Source: Velocimicrobium porci | Lineage (GTDB): Bacteria; Bacillota; Clostridia; Lachnospirales; Lachnospiraceae | Assembly (NCBI RefSeq): GCF_009696045.1 | Contig: NZ_VUMT01000005.1 | Span: 62,001-126,000, forward strand | Reading direction: 5' to 3' | DNA: 64,000 nucleotides | Shown: positions 45,419-54,847 of the stretch, one piece after another | Layout of the letters: each line of letters opens with the position of its first letter | Position numbering within the stretch: the first letter of the stretch is position 1 | Program-made: the position numbers and the translations under genes | Notes under the pieces: model-generated | What the model was told of the DNA's origin: nothing | The model's database searches: none | What the model saw: only the letters and a program-made list of their open reading frames with translations

Positions 45419-46483
45419 TTATTTAGCAGATGAATTAATAAGTTCTACGATAGTTTCAATTGAATTACTAAGAGGACTTTTTTTCATTGCTTCGATATAA
45501 TTATCTTTATTCTTATAGACAGAGTTAACAGCTTCCAGTAGTGCCTCTTTTGATAGATTTTCTTCAGGAAGCAGATAGCTGAATCCTTGCTTTTTAAAGG
45601 ATTTTGCATTCAAAATCTGATCACCGCGGCTTGCGGCAGCAGATAATGGAACAAGAATATTTGGTTTGCGAAGAGCAAGAATTTCGCAAATCGCATTTGC
45701 ACCGGCTCTTGAAATAATAATATCTGATGCTGCGAATAAATCGCATAATTCCTGCTTTATGTATTCAAATTGAACATAGCCCTTTGTATTATTTAGGGAA
45801 GGGTCCAGTTTATCTTTTCCACATAGATGAATGACCTGGAACTGTTTTAAAAGTTCAGGTAGAATTCCACGAACTGCTTCGTTTACAACGGCAGAGCCAA
45901 GACTGCCTCCAATTATTAAAAGAACAGGTTTTTCACTTGAAAATCCGCAAAACTTCAAGCCTTGTTCTTTGCTGCCTAAAAATAACTCTTGTCGGATAGG
46001 AGAGCCTGTTAAAACAGCCTTTTCCTGGGGTAAGTTCTTTAACGTTTCTGGAAAGTTCGCACATATTTTTGTAGCACACGGAATACAAATTTTATTTGCA
46101 AGTCCCGGGGTCATATCTGACTCATGGATAATTGTAGGAATTCTTCTGCGTTTTGCGGCTAGAACGACAGGAACTGATACAAAACCGCCTTTTGAAAATA
46201 CAACATTTGGTTTTAATTTTTTTAGAAGCGAGGATGCTTCTCTATAGCCTTTTATTACTTTAAATGGGTCGCTGAAATTTTTGGGGTCAAAATATCTTCT
46301 AAGTTTTCCAGAAGATATTCCATAGTAAGGAATATCAAGTTCTTCAATTAATTTTCGTTCAATTCCATCATAGGAACCGATATAATGTACTTCGTAACCT
46401 TCTTCTCGAAGTCGTGGAAGAAGGGCTATATTTGGTGTAACGTGTCCGGCAGTTCCACCGCCGGTTAAGACGATTCGCTTCAT
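45419..46483 (-). CDS. murG: UDP-N-acetylglucosamine--undecaprenyl-PP-MurNAc-pentapeptide transferase
   Basis: GT28 membrane-associated transferase, 354 residues, that makes lipid II from lipid I. Motifs: GGTAGHVTPNIAL (first glycine loop, with Ala in place of the more usual Gly), SKGGFVSVPVVLAA, IIHESDMTPGLANKI, LLIIGGSLGSAVVNE and ISRAGANAICEIL; the late VPLSAAASRGDQILNA holds the UDP-GlcNAc contacts. It sits outside any dcw cluster, four bases after the TSCPD gene, which is unusual but not rare in Lachnospiraceae. Confidence 0.9.
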   Translation of the reverse strand: MKRIVLTGGGTAGHVTPNIALLPRLREEGYEVHYIGSYDGIERKLIEELDIPYYGISSGKLRRYFDPKNFSDPFKVIKGYREASSLLKKLKPNVVFSKGGFVSVPVVLAAKRRRIPTIIHESDMTPGLANKICIPCATKICANFPETLKNLPQEKAVLTGSPIRQELFLGSKEQGLKFCGFSSEKPVLLIIGGSLGSAVVNEAVRGILPELLKQFQVIHLCGKDKLDPSLNNTKGYVQFEYIKQELCDLFAASDIIISRAGANAICEILALRKPNILVPLSAAASRGDQILNAKSFKKQGFSYLLPEENLSKEALLEAVNSVYKNKDNYIEAMKKSPLSNSIETIVELINSSAK

Positions 46484-46487
46484 GTTA

Positions 46488-46730
46488 CTAAGCCTCCAAT
46501 GTTTCTTTTAATGCTTTTGCAAGCTGGTCAGGACATGAAGTGCCTTTAAATCCACATTGTACACCCTCTAGACGTTTAATTACATCTTCTACTTTCATGC
46601 CACAGACTAAATTTGCGATTCCTGCAGTATTGCCGGCACAGCCTCCAACAAATTCTACTGATTTCACTGTATCACCATCTAATTCAAAATGGATTTCTCT
46701 TGAACATACTCCTTTTGTTTTATAAGTCAT
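46488..46730 (-). CDS. TIGR03905-family TSCPD domain protein
   Basis: An 80-residue cysteine-containing protein with the TSCPD motif (KGTSCPDQLAKAL near the C-terminus) and GGCAGNTAGIANLVCGM; five cysteines in total could bind metal. The domain is related to the C-terminal region of some ribonucleotide reductases. Function as a free protein is unknown. It precedes murG with a 4-bp gap. GAAAGGATTG is the ribosome site. Confidence 0.88.
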   Translation of the reverse strand: MTYKTKGVCSREIHFELDGDTVKSVEFVGGCAGNTAGIANLVCGMKVEDVIKRLEGVQCGFKGTSCPDQLAKALKETLEA

Positions 46731-46807
46731 AGTAATTCAATCCTTTCTTTTTCTATTTTATGCGTATCCTCATTTTATACTATCCGGTATTTTTTTTCAA
46801 TGCTATG

Positions 46808-46875
46808 ATACCAGGGTCAAAAGGTCATGCTTTTCATGCTAGCATGAAAAAGCATGACTTTGACCCCAACATCAT
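46808..46875. repeat. Dispersed palindromic repeat, short copy (68 bp)
   Basis: ATACCAGGGTCAAAAGGTCA at the left matches the left of the 22.1 kb element, then the CATGCTAGCATG palindrome, then AGCATGACTTTGACCCCAACATCAT matching the right end of that element. The inner ~115 bp of the long copy are missing. The remaining sequence is an almost complete palindrome of ~68 bp. Confidence 0.75.
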
Positions 46876-47102
46876 GCTATTGATTTTTCGAATTTTGAAT
46901 AAAAGTTTTAAGGGTTCGACAAATAATTCGATGATATCGTTCCTTGATTTTTCGGATGATTTTTTTCATTTAATAAAAAAATGAATCTTGTTTTTATAAA
47001 AAATGTAGGTTTTTGTCTAACGATTTTTTTGCTAAAAACCTTTAAAAATAATAAATCTTGTGCTATATTGTATGACAAATCTTGGAAAGAGGGGAAAGGA
47101 AA

Positions 47103-47795
47103 ATGATATATGACATTTTTAAAGAATTGGTAAAAAATGATGTAATGGTTTATGCAATGACGGTGCTTGGCACGATTGGGGTTTTATCGTCGCTTTTAAG
47201 CAGCTTGTTATACAGAAGATTAATAAAAGCTTCAGCAGATATGGGAAATTCAAAACATAAGTTAATGAAGTCGATGTGTCTTCGCTTTGAAACTTGTTAC
47301 AAATTAAAAATTGGTGTGCATAATGTGGATAGTTTTGTGGATAAATATGTTTATAGGCATAAATTTTGTGGGATATTGTTATACACATGGGAGAGAATAT
47401 GTGGACAAGCTATTGCAGCCTGTCTTGCAATTACTATAATTTTCACGTTTTTAGGGTACTATTATGATTGTGGAAAAGATATGATTTTATTCACATTGGG
47501 GTTGGGGATTAGTGTGTCAACTATGTTGATAGCTTTTCAAGTTATGTTAGATTTAAATAAAAAGAAAGATATTTTAGCGACTAATATAAGTGACTACCTG
47601 GAAAATTATTTAAAGGCAAAACTGGAAAATGAATATTTTAGTCCGGAAGAATTAGAGCAATATCGAAATGCTTATTTTAATAAAACAGAAGATTCGGAAG
47701 ATGAGTCTGACGAGGCAATTAAGACAATAGAGGCAGAATCGGATGCAGAAAAGGAACGGATTTTAGAAGAAGTCCTGAGGGAGTATTTGGCATAA
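47103..47795 (+). CDS. Membrane protein of unknown function
   Basis: A 230-residue protein with three or four predicted membrane segments: one near the N-terminus (VYAMTVLGTIGVLSSLLSSLL) and a pair around residues 105-160 (IAACLAITIIFTFLGYY, MILFTLGLGISVSTMLIAFQVML). A charged region of ~60 residues rich in Glu and Lys follows. I do not recognise the family; similar single-copy membrane proteins occur near pgi in Lachnospiraceae. ATG 47103 follows AAAGGA; an upstream in-frame start at 47082 is weaker. Its stop lies 86 bp before pgi, so they may be cotranscribed. Confidence 0.6.
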   Translation: MIYDIFKELVKNDVMVYAMTVLGTIGVLSSLLSSLLYRRLIKASADMGNSKHKLMKSMCLRFETCYKLKIGVHNVDSFVDKYVYRHKFCGILLYTWERICGQAIAACLAITIIFTFLGYYYDCGKDMILFTLGLGISVSTMLIAFQVMLDLNKKKDILATNISDYLENYLKAKLENEYFSPEELEQYRNAYFNKTEDSEDESDEAIKTIEAESDAEKERILEEVLREYLA

Positions 47796-47880
47796 ATAAA
47801 TATTGCGAAAAAAAGCTCCTTTTGATAAAATAAGAATGATTAAAAGTAAGAGAAATAAATATGAAAAGGAGCAATGGGTT

Positions 47881-49230
47881 ATGGATAAAAATGTAGTATT
47901 TGATTATTCGCTTGCGAGCAGGTTTATTGCAGATGATGAGCTGAGCATGATACAAACAAGTGCAGAATCTGCTAAAAAAACTTTAGTAGAGAAAACCGGG
48001 GCAGGTCATGATTTCCTGGGATGGATTGATTTACCCGTTAATTATGACAAAGAAGAATTTGAACGAATTCAAAAGGCAGCAGATAAGATAAAAAATGACT
48101 CTGAAGTTTTGGTTGTAATCGGAATTGGCGGCTCTTATCTTGGAGCGAGAGCAGCAGTGAGTTTTTTAAGACATAGTTTTTACAACCGTGTATCGAAAGA
48201 GATTCGTAAAACGCCGGAGATTTATTATGCAGGAAATAGTATCAGCAGTACATATTTAAGCCATTTAATTGAGGTAATTGGAGAACGTGATTTTTCTGTT
48301 AATGTAATTAGTAAGTCAGGTACTACAACGGAGCCGGCGATTGCATTCCGTGTATTTAAGAACTTGTTAGAGAAAAAATATGGAAAAGAGGAAGCGGCAA
48401 AAAGAATTTATGCAACAACAGATAAAGCGAAGGGAGCATTAAAAAATCTTGCAACCGAAGAAGGATATGAAACATTTGTTGTTCCGGATGATGTAGGCGG
48501 ACGTTTTTCTGTATTGACAGCGGTCGGTTTACTTCCTATTGCTGTAAGTGGGGCTGATATTAAGGCATTAATGGATGGTGCTGCCACGATGAGGGACATG
48601 TGTCTGAATCGTTCTTTTGAAGAAAATGATGCTTTGAAATATGCAGCAATTCGTAATATTTTAAATCGGAAGGGAAAAGAAGTAGAGATTTTTGCCAATT
48701 ATGAGCCTTCTTTCCACTATATTGGAGAGTGGTGGAAACAATTGTATGGCGAGAGTGAAGGAAAGGATAAAAAAGGTATTTTCCCGGCTGCAGTTGACTT
48801 GACAACAGATCTTCATTCGATGGGGCAATTTATTCAGGATGGTTCTAGAATTATGTTTGAAACCGTTCTGGAATTGGAAAAGCCGGTTTGTGACATTGTG
48901 ATTGAAGAAGAGGCAGTAGACTTAGATGGTCTTAATTATCTTGCTGGAAAAGATATGGATTTTATTAATAAAAGTGCAATGAAAGGTACATTACTTGCGC
49001 ATACGGATGGTGACGTTCCAAACCTTCTTATAAAAATTCCAGATCAATCCGAATATAGCTTAGGTCAGTTATTCTATTTCTTTGAGTTCGCCTGTGGCGT
49101 AAGTGGCTATATGCTTGGAGTTAATCCATTTAATCAGCCGGGGGTTGAAAGTTATAAACGAAATATGTTTGCACTGCTTGGAAAACCAGGATTTGAAGCT
49201 GAGCGTGAAGAATTATTAAAGAGATTATAA
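47881..49230 (+). CDS. pgi: Glucose-6-phosphate isomerase
   Basis: Interconverts glucose-6-phosphate and fructose-6-phosphate. The 449-residue product fits the short Firmicute-type PGI. Motifs: [19 protein letters not shown], the phosphosugar loop [30 protein letters not shown] and the active-site segment [20 protein letters not shown], with [15 protein letters not shown] near the end. ATG 47881 is preceded by AAAAGGAG at ten bases; the longer in-frame extension to 47803 is not supported. A 13-bp perfect terminator follows. Confidence 0.97.
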   Translation: MDKNVVFDYSLASRFIADDELSMIQTSAESAKKTLVEKTGAGHDFLGWIDLPVNYDKEEFERIQKAADKIKNDSEVLVVIGIGGSYLGARAAVSFLRHSFYNRVSKEIRKTPEIYYAGNSISSTYLSHLIEVIGERDFSVNVISKSGTTTEPAIAFRVFKNLLEKKYGKEEAAKRIYATTDKAKGALKNLATEEGYETFVVPDDVGGRFSVLTAVGLLPIAVSGADIKALMDGAATMRDMCLNRSFEENDALKYAAIRNILNRKGKEVEIFANYEPSFHYIGEWWKQLYGESEGKDKKGIFPAAVDLTTDLHSMGQFIQDGSRIMFETVLELEKPVCDIVIEEEAVDLDGLNYLAGKDMDFINKSAMKGTLLAHTDGDVPNLLIKIPDQSEYSLGQLFYFFEFACGVSGYMLGVNPFNQPGVESYKRNMFALLGKPGFEAEREELLKRL

Positions 49231-49245
49231 AATAAAAGTGATTGG

Positions 49246-49286
49246 AACTACCATGCAGGGTGTTTTAACTGCATGGTAGTTTTGCA
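49246..49286 (+). terminator. Terminator after pgi
   Basis: Perfect 13-base arms AACTACCATGCAG (49246-49258) and CTGCATGGTAGTT (49269-49281), followed by TTT. Confidence 0.85.
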
Positions 49287-49439
49287 TATAAAATGGTTTT
49301 ATTAGTAAGATCCTTATAAGATAAGGAAAATTAAGGTAGTCTTTAATGTTTTTTAAGAAAATTAAGGATTAATTGCGCTATAATAACAAACTGTAATTAA
49401 AAATTATAAAAGAAATTAAAAAATAGAAGGAGCGAGTAG

Positions 49440-50828
49440 ATGTATTTAGAAAGAAAAAAAATTTTAATAAAAACAGCAGTAACAGCACTGACAATTATAT
49501 CGTTAGCAGGGGGAATACTTCCACAAAGGGCAAAGGCTGAAAGTACGCAGTTATATGTTCAAAGCACAACGGATAAAAATTTTGACATTCAAAGAAATGT
49601 AGGATATCTTGTTCCCGGATTAACAGAAGAAAATGTAAATCAAAGATTAACAAGCCTTTTGGGGACTTTGGACAAGAAAGTATCTGCGGAGGAACGTAAA
49701 AAAGCATATGATATGCTTGCTAAAATTGTGAGCCTTGAAAAAATGCGCCGAGAAGAAAAAGTATACAATCCAAGTAAGCTAGAAAACATATATATGACTC
49801 GTTTAAATGACTATTTAAATCAATTGACAATAAAATATTTTCCAGATGCAAAAAAAATAGCAGAAGAATTAGAAGATGCTTATGTTCAAACTCCTTCTGT
49901 TCAAAACCCAATTATTGAAAATCTCAAATCTGTTTTATCAAAAAAGGATTACCAGAAAGTAAAAAAATTATATGAAAACTATATTAAAACGGATGGAGAT
50001 ATTGAACAGACCGCGGATGATATTTATGAAATTCTTTCGAAATATAAAGAGCTAAAAGCGGAGGCTGTATTACTTAATATTTTTACAGCAGATAATGGAA
50101 CTGTGGCACAGTTTACAATTAATACTTCTAATATGACATTAAAGTATCAGGACCCAACCGGTACAGGGATTAAAAAACTGACCAAAAAGCAGATTACAAA
50201 ATATAAACAGGCATGGAAGGAATTAAGAAAGATTATTCCGGATTCTATGTTAAAGAACTTTAAAGAGTTTGATATTTCAACAGATGGCAAGTATGGTGTT
50301 CTTGCATTTGTGCAGAATATAGACGAAAAAGGGAAAACATGGAAAATCAGCATTGATCCGGCTGATATGGATGATAAAGTTGAGTTTGCAAATACAGTAA
50401 TTCATGAATATGGGCATTATCTGTCTTTGAATGATACACAAGTTACTTATGCAAATGAAAATATGGATGAAGATTCTATGATCGATGACTTTGATCTTTA
50501 TAGAGAACCTTCCATGATAACGAAGAAAAATTCTTATCTAAATCAATTCTACAATAAGTATTGGAAGGATTTTGCAATTGACAGAGATATTAATACAAGT
50601 AGTCAATTATTTTATTTTAGACATAGTAATCAATTTATTGATACATATGCATCTACAAGCTGTGCAGAAGATTTTGCAGAATGTTTTTCTTTCTATGTAT
50701 TGCCATCAGGTGAGAAGCTGACAAAAGAACAGCAGGAAAAGTTGGACTTTTTTGATCAGTTTAAGAAAGTGAAAGAGATTAAAACACAGATTCTTTCTAA
50801 TATGAAAAAAAATAATATTATAATGTAA
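49440..50828 (+). CDS. Secreted zinc metalloprotease-like protein
   Basis: A 462-residue exported protein. It starts with a signal peptide (basic residues, then TAVTALTIISLAGGILPQRAKA, cleavage after the Ala-x-Ala). The body is helical up to residue ~300, and then carries NTVIHEYGHYLSLND: the HExxH zinc motif at H322-E323-H326. A later CAEDFAECFSFY offers Glu410 or Glu414 as third ligand, as in gluzincin-like families. No known family name comes to mind. It could act on cell-surface or host proteins. AGAAGGAGCG is the ribosome site. Confidence 0.78.
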   Translation: MYLERKKILIKTAVTALTIISLAGGILPQRAKAESTQLYVQSTTDKNFDIQRNVGYLVPGLTEENVNQRLTSLLGTLDKKVSAEERKKAYDMLAKIVSLEKMRREEKVYNPSKLENIYMTRLNDYLNQLTIKYFPDAKKIAEELEDAYVQTPSVQNPIIENLKSVLSKKDYQKVKKLYENYIKTDGDIEQTADDIYEILSKYKELKAEAVLLNIFTADNGTVAQFTINTSNMTLKYQDPTGTGIKKLTKKQITKYKQAWKELRKIIPDSMLKNFKEFDISTDGKYGVLAFVQNIDEKGKTWKISIDPADMDDKVEFANTVIHEYGHYLSLNDTQVTYANENMDEDSMIDDFDLYREPSMITKKNSYLNQFYNKYWKDFAIDRDINTSSQLFYFRHSNQFIDTYASTSCAEDFAECFSFYVLPSGEKLTKEQQEKLDFFDQFKKVKEIKTQILSNMKKNNIIM

Positions 50829-50890
50829 GTGTCAAAAGTCTAAAATGCGATTGTGCTTGCACAAAGTGCGTAGTCATCCGTAGGTATCAG
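50829..50890. repeat. Dispersed palindromic repeat, inner fragment
   Basis: GTGTCAAAAG at 50829-50838 resembles the left end of the family, and 50859-50890 matches the inner stretch of the 22.1 kb copy (22254-22285) in 31 of 32 positions (ACAAAGTGCGTAGTCATCCG then AGGTATCAG). The remaining parts are missing. It sits directly after the metalloprotease stop codon. Confidence 0.6.
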
Positions 50891-50908
50891 CTAGCATTAT
50901 AAGTATAA

Positions 50909-50960
50909 ACATACAAAAGGACTATCGTAAACTTAGAGTTTATGATAGTCCTTTGTATGT
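50909..50960. terminator. Bidirectional terminator between the metalloprotease and ferredoxin genes
   Basis: Arms ACATACAAAAGGACTATC (50909-50926) and GATAGTCCTTTGTATGT (50944-50960), one bulged A. It converges on the two 3' ends. Confidence 0.8.
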
Positions 50961-50962
50961 AA

Positions 50963-51445
<483 letters not shown>

Positions 51446-52411
51446 GCTGCAAGGTCCGGAGCATATTTTTCTAAAGCAAGCATATATGGTGTCATTCCTC
51501 CGAGTTTCTCTCTAGGATATGAATTGATATGGTCACACATTTTCGAACGTCCCATTGGGTAAGATGCTCAAAAACAGTTCCTTTCGGAAGTATCATTCGA
51601 AGAAGAGTATGCACTTGTTAGAACCTTTGGTAGAAATAACCGTATCCATTTCTATAAACTTAGCATGTTTAAGTGTTTGGAAACCGGCATAAGTTCTGCC
51701 TATAAATGCCTTGCGGTCCACAATCCCTTTTTTGGTAGTTTTGCGGGGGTTAAACTTGACTTTTCGTTTTAAGTCAATATCCCGAACAAGAAGGACTTGC
51801 TGATTGATATAGTTGTAGAGCCCTTTGACGATCACATTCAATTCTGGATGATTGTTTGCAATAACGTAAGGTGATTGACCTTGTTTTATTAATGGGACAA
51901 TTATGGGATTCATTGCTAGTGCTTCTTGTCTAGTTAGATTAACTCCCTGGCGTGAAGAAGACCGAAGTTCTTCCTATTTTCGTTGTGCAAACTTAGCGTT
52001 ATAGGTGTATTTATGAGGAACCGTACAATGACTTTTTTGTTTATCGCAACCATTACAAACATAAGGTGCCCTGTTCAGACGACTGCATTCTTCTTTTACA
52101 AAATCCTTGCAGACTTGATTACATTTCATACATGACGCGCATTTGGTGTCACAAATAAAAAGCTTATTGAATGCATTAGTTTTACGGCATTTGAAGCGTT
52201 TTGTACAAAAGTTGTGTGGATTGTTAAATATCCTTTTGGGATGAATGTCATCCATTCGATGTAAGCGTATTTCTTTTGAAATAGTGGTTGGATTTTTGCA
52301 TAAGAACTTAGCAATCTCTCTAAATGAAAGACCTTGATCGAAAGAGTTCTCAATGTACTGTCTGTTATGTAAAGTAAGATGTTTTTGGTTCCTTGGAATA
52401 CTGTTTGACAT
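51446..52411 (-). pseudogene. IS30-family transposase, broken by a nonsense codon, an internal deletion and frameshifts
   Basis: Start ATG 52411 (SNSIPRNQKHLTLHNRQYIE) follows GGAGAATC. The N-terminal HTH (FREIAKFLCKNPTTISKEIRLHR) and the cysteine-rich middle (CDTKCASCMKCNQVC, CNGCDKQKSHC) are normal for IS30-like enzymes. At 51974-51976 a TAG replaces a sense codon (reading AQRK-stop-EELRSSSRQGVNLTRQEA), after which the same frame continues through EMDTVISTKGSNKCILFFE, the first catalytic Asp region, to 51593. A deletion then removes most of the catalytic core; degraded C-terminal sequence (GTVFEHLTQWDVRK, GGMTPYMLALEKYAPDLAAQIY) follows in shifted frames. Confidence 0.85.
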
Positions 52412-52477
52412 AATGATTCTCCTATCTACGCTGTCATAACGTTGATAGGAGTCTACCATATATTGTAAATGTGTGAA

Positions 52478-52545
52478 AGACTTAATTCCACTTAGGTATA
52501 AAAATGCACGACTTAATTCTACTTGTCTTAGGAGAAGTGGAATTT
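52478..52545. repeat. Repeated ACTTAATTC-type sequence, probable IS30 end
   Basis: GACTTAATTCCACTTAGGTA near 52489 and GACTTAATTCTACTTGTCTTA near 52511 are near repeats, followed by an inverted-looking AGAAGTGGAATTTACTT. They lie just upstream of the relic's start codon, where the terminal repeat of the IS would be. Interpretation as an end is inferred. Confidence 0.4.
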
Positions 52546-52609
52546 ACTTTTTCATTTTAAGATAATAACAAAAAAGGAAAAAAGTATTTTAGTTCTTTGT
52601 TTTTTAGTT

Positions 52610-52615
52610 TATAAT
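52610..52615 (+). promoter_or_regulatory. Possible -10 box upstream of the tiny ORF at 52657
   Basis: TATAAT at 52610-52615 in an AT-rich context. The expected -35 position reads TTTTAG, which is weak. It would drive the tiny ORF and perhaps, before the IS200 insertion, the ABC exporter genes. Confidence 0.35.
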
Positions 52616-52656
52616 GTAGGTGGTGTATATTTATAATGAAATCGGAGGGTGTATGG

Positions 52657-52713
52657 ATGAGGAAAAATAATGTGGGTAAAATTATTTACGGTATAAGGGT
52701 TAAAAATAAATGA
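52657..52713 (+). CDS. Tiny ORF (18 codons) before the IS200 relic and ABC exporter
   Basis: ATG 52657 with GGAGGG eight bases upstream encodes MRKNNVGKIIYGIRVKNK and stops at the left boundary of the IS200 element. It could be the N-terminal scrap of an XRE-type regulator (the I/VGK.I..IR pattern recalls the start of such domains) cut off by the insertion, or a short basic peptide gene that once sat right before the exporter. I cannot tell which. Confidence 0.35.
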   Translation: MRKNNVGKIIYGIRVKNK

Positions 52714-53076
52714 AAAGTCTAATCCCCCAGCTATGCTGGGGAGAATAGAGTAAGTGGAAACGTAGAGGATGCCATAAAAAAGCCTCCTATGTTAAAATGA
52801 GAATGGTGTCGCAAGACAATCTCAAAAATAGGAGGCGGTCCAAATGGACAATAAAAGTTTATCACATACAAAATGGAAATATTACGGATGAAGCTGTACA
52901 AAAGTATATAAAGGAGCAAGCAGAAGAGTCTAGAAAAGAAGATTCAAAAGGTACCGCATTGTAAGCGGACCAGTATTAATGCTTGCGACACCGCCCTTCG
53001 GGGCGAGCAGTAACATAGCCCTTAGGAGGGCTAATATCAAACCACCACTTGAAGTGGTGGTTGGTGACTTAGTTAG
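52714..53076 (+). mobile_element. IS200-family element with an internally deleted tnpA (MITE-like)
   Basis: The left end has the hairpin CCCCAGC-TAT-GCTGGGG (52725-52741). ATG at 52843 begins the TnpA start MDNKSLSHTKWK, which then jumps straight to the last ~26 codons (NITDEAVQKYIKEQAEESRK ... GTAL, ending near 52964). The central catalytic part is missing. Right-end hairpins are intact: GCCC-TTCG-GGGC (52998-53009), AGCCCT-AGGGCT (53018-53033) and AACCACCAC-GTGGTGGTT (53040-53062), then GGTGACTTAGTT. Ends suitable for a TnpA supplied in trans remain. Confidence 0.8.
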
Positions 53077-53100
53077 AAATAACAAAAAAGGGAGGAGATT

Positions 53101-54834
53101 ATGAGAAAAGCGATAAAGGGATTGGAAGTAAAGCGAAAAAAGTATTCTTTCTTATTAGAGCTAATTGCAGTTTTACTTACTATTTTAGCTATTGTTTTAT
53201 CAAATTTACTTGGAAAATTTACAAACAATATAGTAGAGATTAACAGAAATGGAATAATTAAAATAACCTGTTTACTTGCCATCCTCTATGTTTTGCAAAT
53301 ATTGTTTGAATATTTTTATGTATATATTCAAAGCTGCTACGAGTCACATACAATGAGGACTCTGCAAATGAAATGCTCTGAGATAATTAATCGTGCAGAT
53401 ATAAGGTGGTTAGAAAAACAAAAAACAGGAGATTTAATCAGCCGTTTTCAACTGGAGGTTGAGCATACAACCCAGCTATTAACTGGTATTTTGCCACAGA
53501 TGTTATTTCAAACTACAAAAATATTATTATTTAGTTTTGTTATGTTTTATTTAAATGTGCGTTTGACCTTGATTTATTTAGGAATGGTGGCAATTATAGT
53601 TGTCTTGCAATTTTTTCTTAGTAAACCTGTTGAGAAAGTTGCATATAAAAAGAAAGAAAAAGTAAGTTATTCAAATGTTTTGGCGCAAGATATTTTATCG
53701 CAAAAAAAGACAATAAAGATATTTAACGCCTCGTCGTTGGTGAGAAAATGGTATCAAAAGAGGATGGATGAAGAGTATAAATCAGCAATACATGAACAGA
53801 TAATTTCTGCACCCATTCAGACATTAGGACTAATTTGTGGTATTTTACCTATTTTGACGCTATGTTTTATTGGATTAGTTTTTTTATCAAATAAGGAAAT
53901 TACACTTGAAGAATTTATGACAATTTATTTTTTAGCAAATACGTCAATGATTGATTTGTTACATTATGCAACTGTTTTTACAAAATATAGAAGTACATAC
54001 GCTTCAGTAAAACGTTTATCAGAGGTATTGGACGTTCCGGTTGAAGAAGAAAACAAGAAAATTGTATATGATTCAGGGGATAAAGATGGTAGCTTAGTAT
54101 CATTTGAACATGTATGGTTTTCTTATGATTCTGCCAATACAGAGGAAGATAAATGGATTTTGAAAGATGTTTCTTTTAAGATAAATAAAGGGGAAAAAAT
54201 TGCATTTGTAGGAAAAAGCGGTTGTGGGAAGTCTACAATATTGAATTTACTTGCAGGTTTTTTTATTCCAACAAAGGGAGAAATAAAAAGAGCAGGCAGT
54301 TCTTATAAGGATATGAACTTAAGTCAAATACTTACAGAGTTATCAATAGTTTCGCAAAAAGGATTTTTGTTTGCTGATACTATAAAAAATAATATATTGA
54401 TGGGGAAAAATGGGAAAATTGATGAAGAGAGTTTTAGATTAGTTTGTGAAAGTGCACAAATTAATGCTTTTATGGGCAATCTTGCAAATGGGATTGAAAC
54501 TCAGGTGGGAGAACGTGGAAGTGCTTTAAGTGGAGGACAACTTCAACGTGTTATGATTGCGCGAGCATTACTAAAAGATGCTTCTATTTTTTTACTAGAT
54601 GAGGCAACATCTGCTTTGGATGCGGAAACTGAAAAAAACTTGCAGATAGCAATTGAAAAAAACTTTCCAGATCAAACTAGAATTTCTGCTGCTCATCGTT
54701 TAGATACAGTTAAAAATGCGGATTGTATTTATGTAATGAAACAGGGAAGAATCGTAGAACAAGGAACGCATAATGAGCTAATGGCTTTTAATAGTTATTA
54801 TAGAAAGTTATATGAGAAAATAGGGCAGGAGTAA
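53101..54834 (+). CDS. ABC exporter half-transporter, first subunit
   Basis: A 577-residue protein with six membrane helices (residues ~20-300) and an ATPase domain. Walker A GKSGCGKST (around residue 376), signature LSGGQLQR, Walker B IFLLDEATSALD and H-loop SAAHRLDTV are all intact, so this subunit has a complete set. It belongs to the heterodimeric multidrug/peptide exporter group, with the second subunit 13 bp downstream. AAGGGAGGAGATT is the ribosome site. The IS200 relic sits immediately upstream. Confidence 0.92.
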   Translation: MRKAIKGLEVKRKKYSFLLELIAVLLTILAIVLSNLLGKFTNNIVEINRNGIIKITCLLAILYVLQILFEYFYVYIQSCYESHTMRTLQMKCSEIINRADIRWLEKQKTGDLISRFQLEVEHTTQLLTGILPQMLFQTTKILLFSFVMFYLNVRLTLIYLGMVAIIVVLQFFLSKPVEKVAYKKKEKVSYSNVLAQDILSQKKTIKIFNASSLVRKWYQKRMDEEYKSAIHEQIISAPIQTLGLICGILPILTLCFIGLVFLSNKEITLEEFMTIYFLANTSMIDLLHYATVFTKYRSTYASVKRLSEVLDVPVEEENKKIVYDSGDKDGSLVSFEHVWFSYDSANTEEDKWILKDVSFKINKGEKIAFVGKSGCGKSTILNLLAGFFIPTKGEIKRAGSSYKDMNLSQILTELSIVSQKGFLFADTIKNNILMGKNGKIDEESFRLVCESAQINAFMGNLANGIETQVGERGSALSGGQLQRVMIARALLKDASIFLLDEATSALDAETEKNLQIAIEKNFPDQTRISAAHRLDTVKNADCIYVMKQGRIVEQGTHNELMAFNSYYRKLYEKIGQE

Positions 54835-54847
54835 GAGGGGGTAAAAA

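Noticed and set aside
46760-46984. 74-codon + strand ORF between the TSCPD gene and the membrane protein gene
   Set aside because: It runs straight through the short palindromic repeat, has no ribosome site and a composition unlike a protein; it is an artefact of the repeat.
53040-53062. Right-end hairpin of the IS200 element considered as part of a TnpB guide RNA
   Set aside because: There is no tnpB gene or remnant in the element; the hairpin is explained as an IS200 end.
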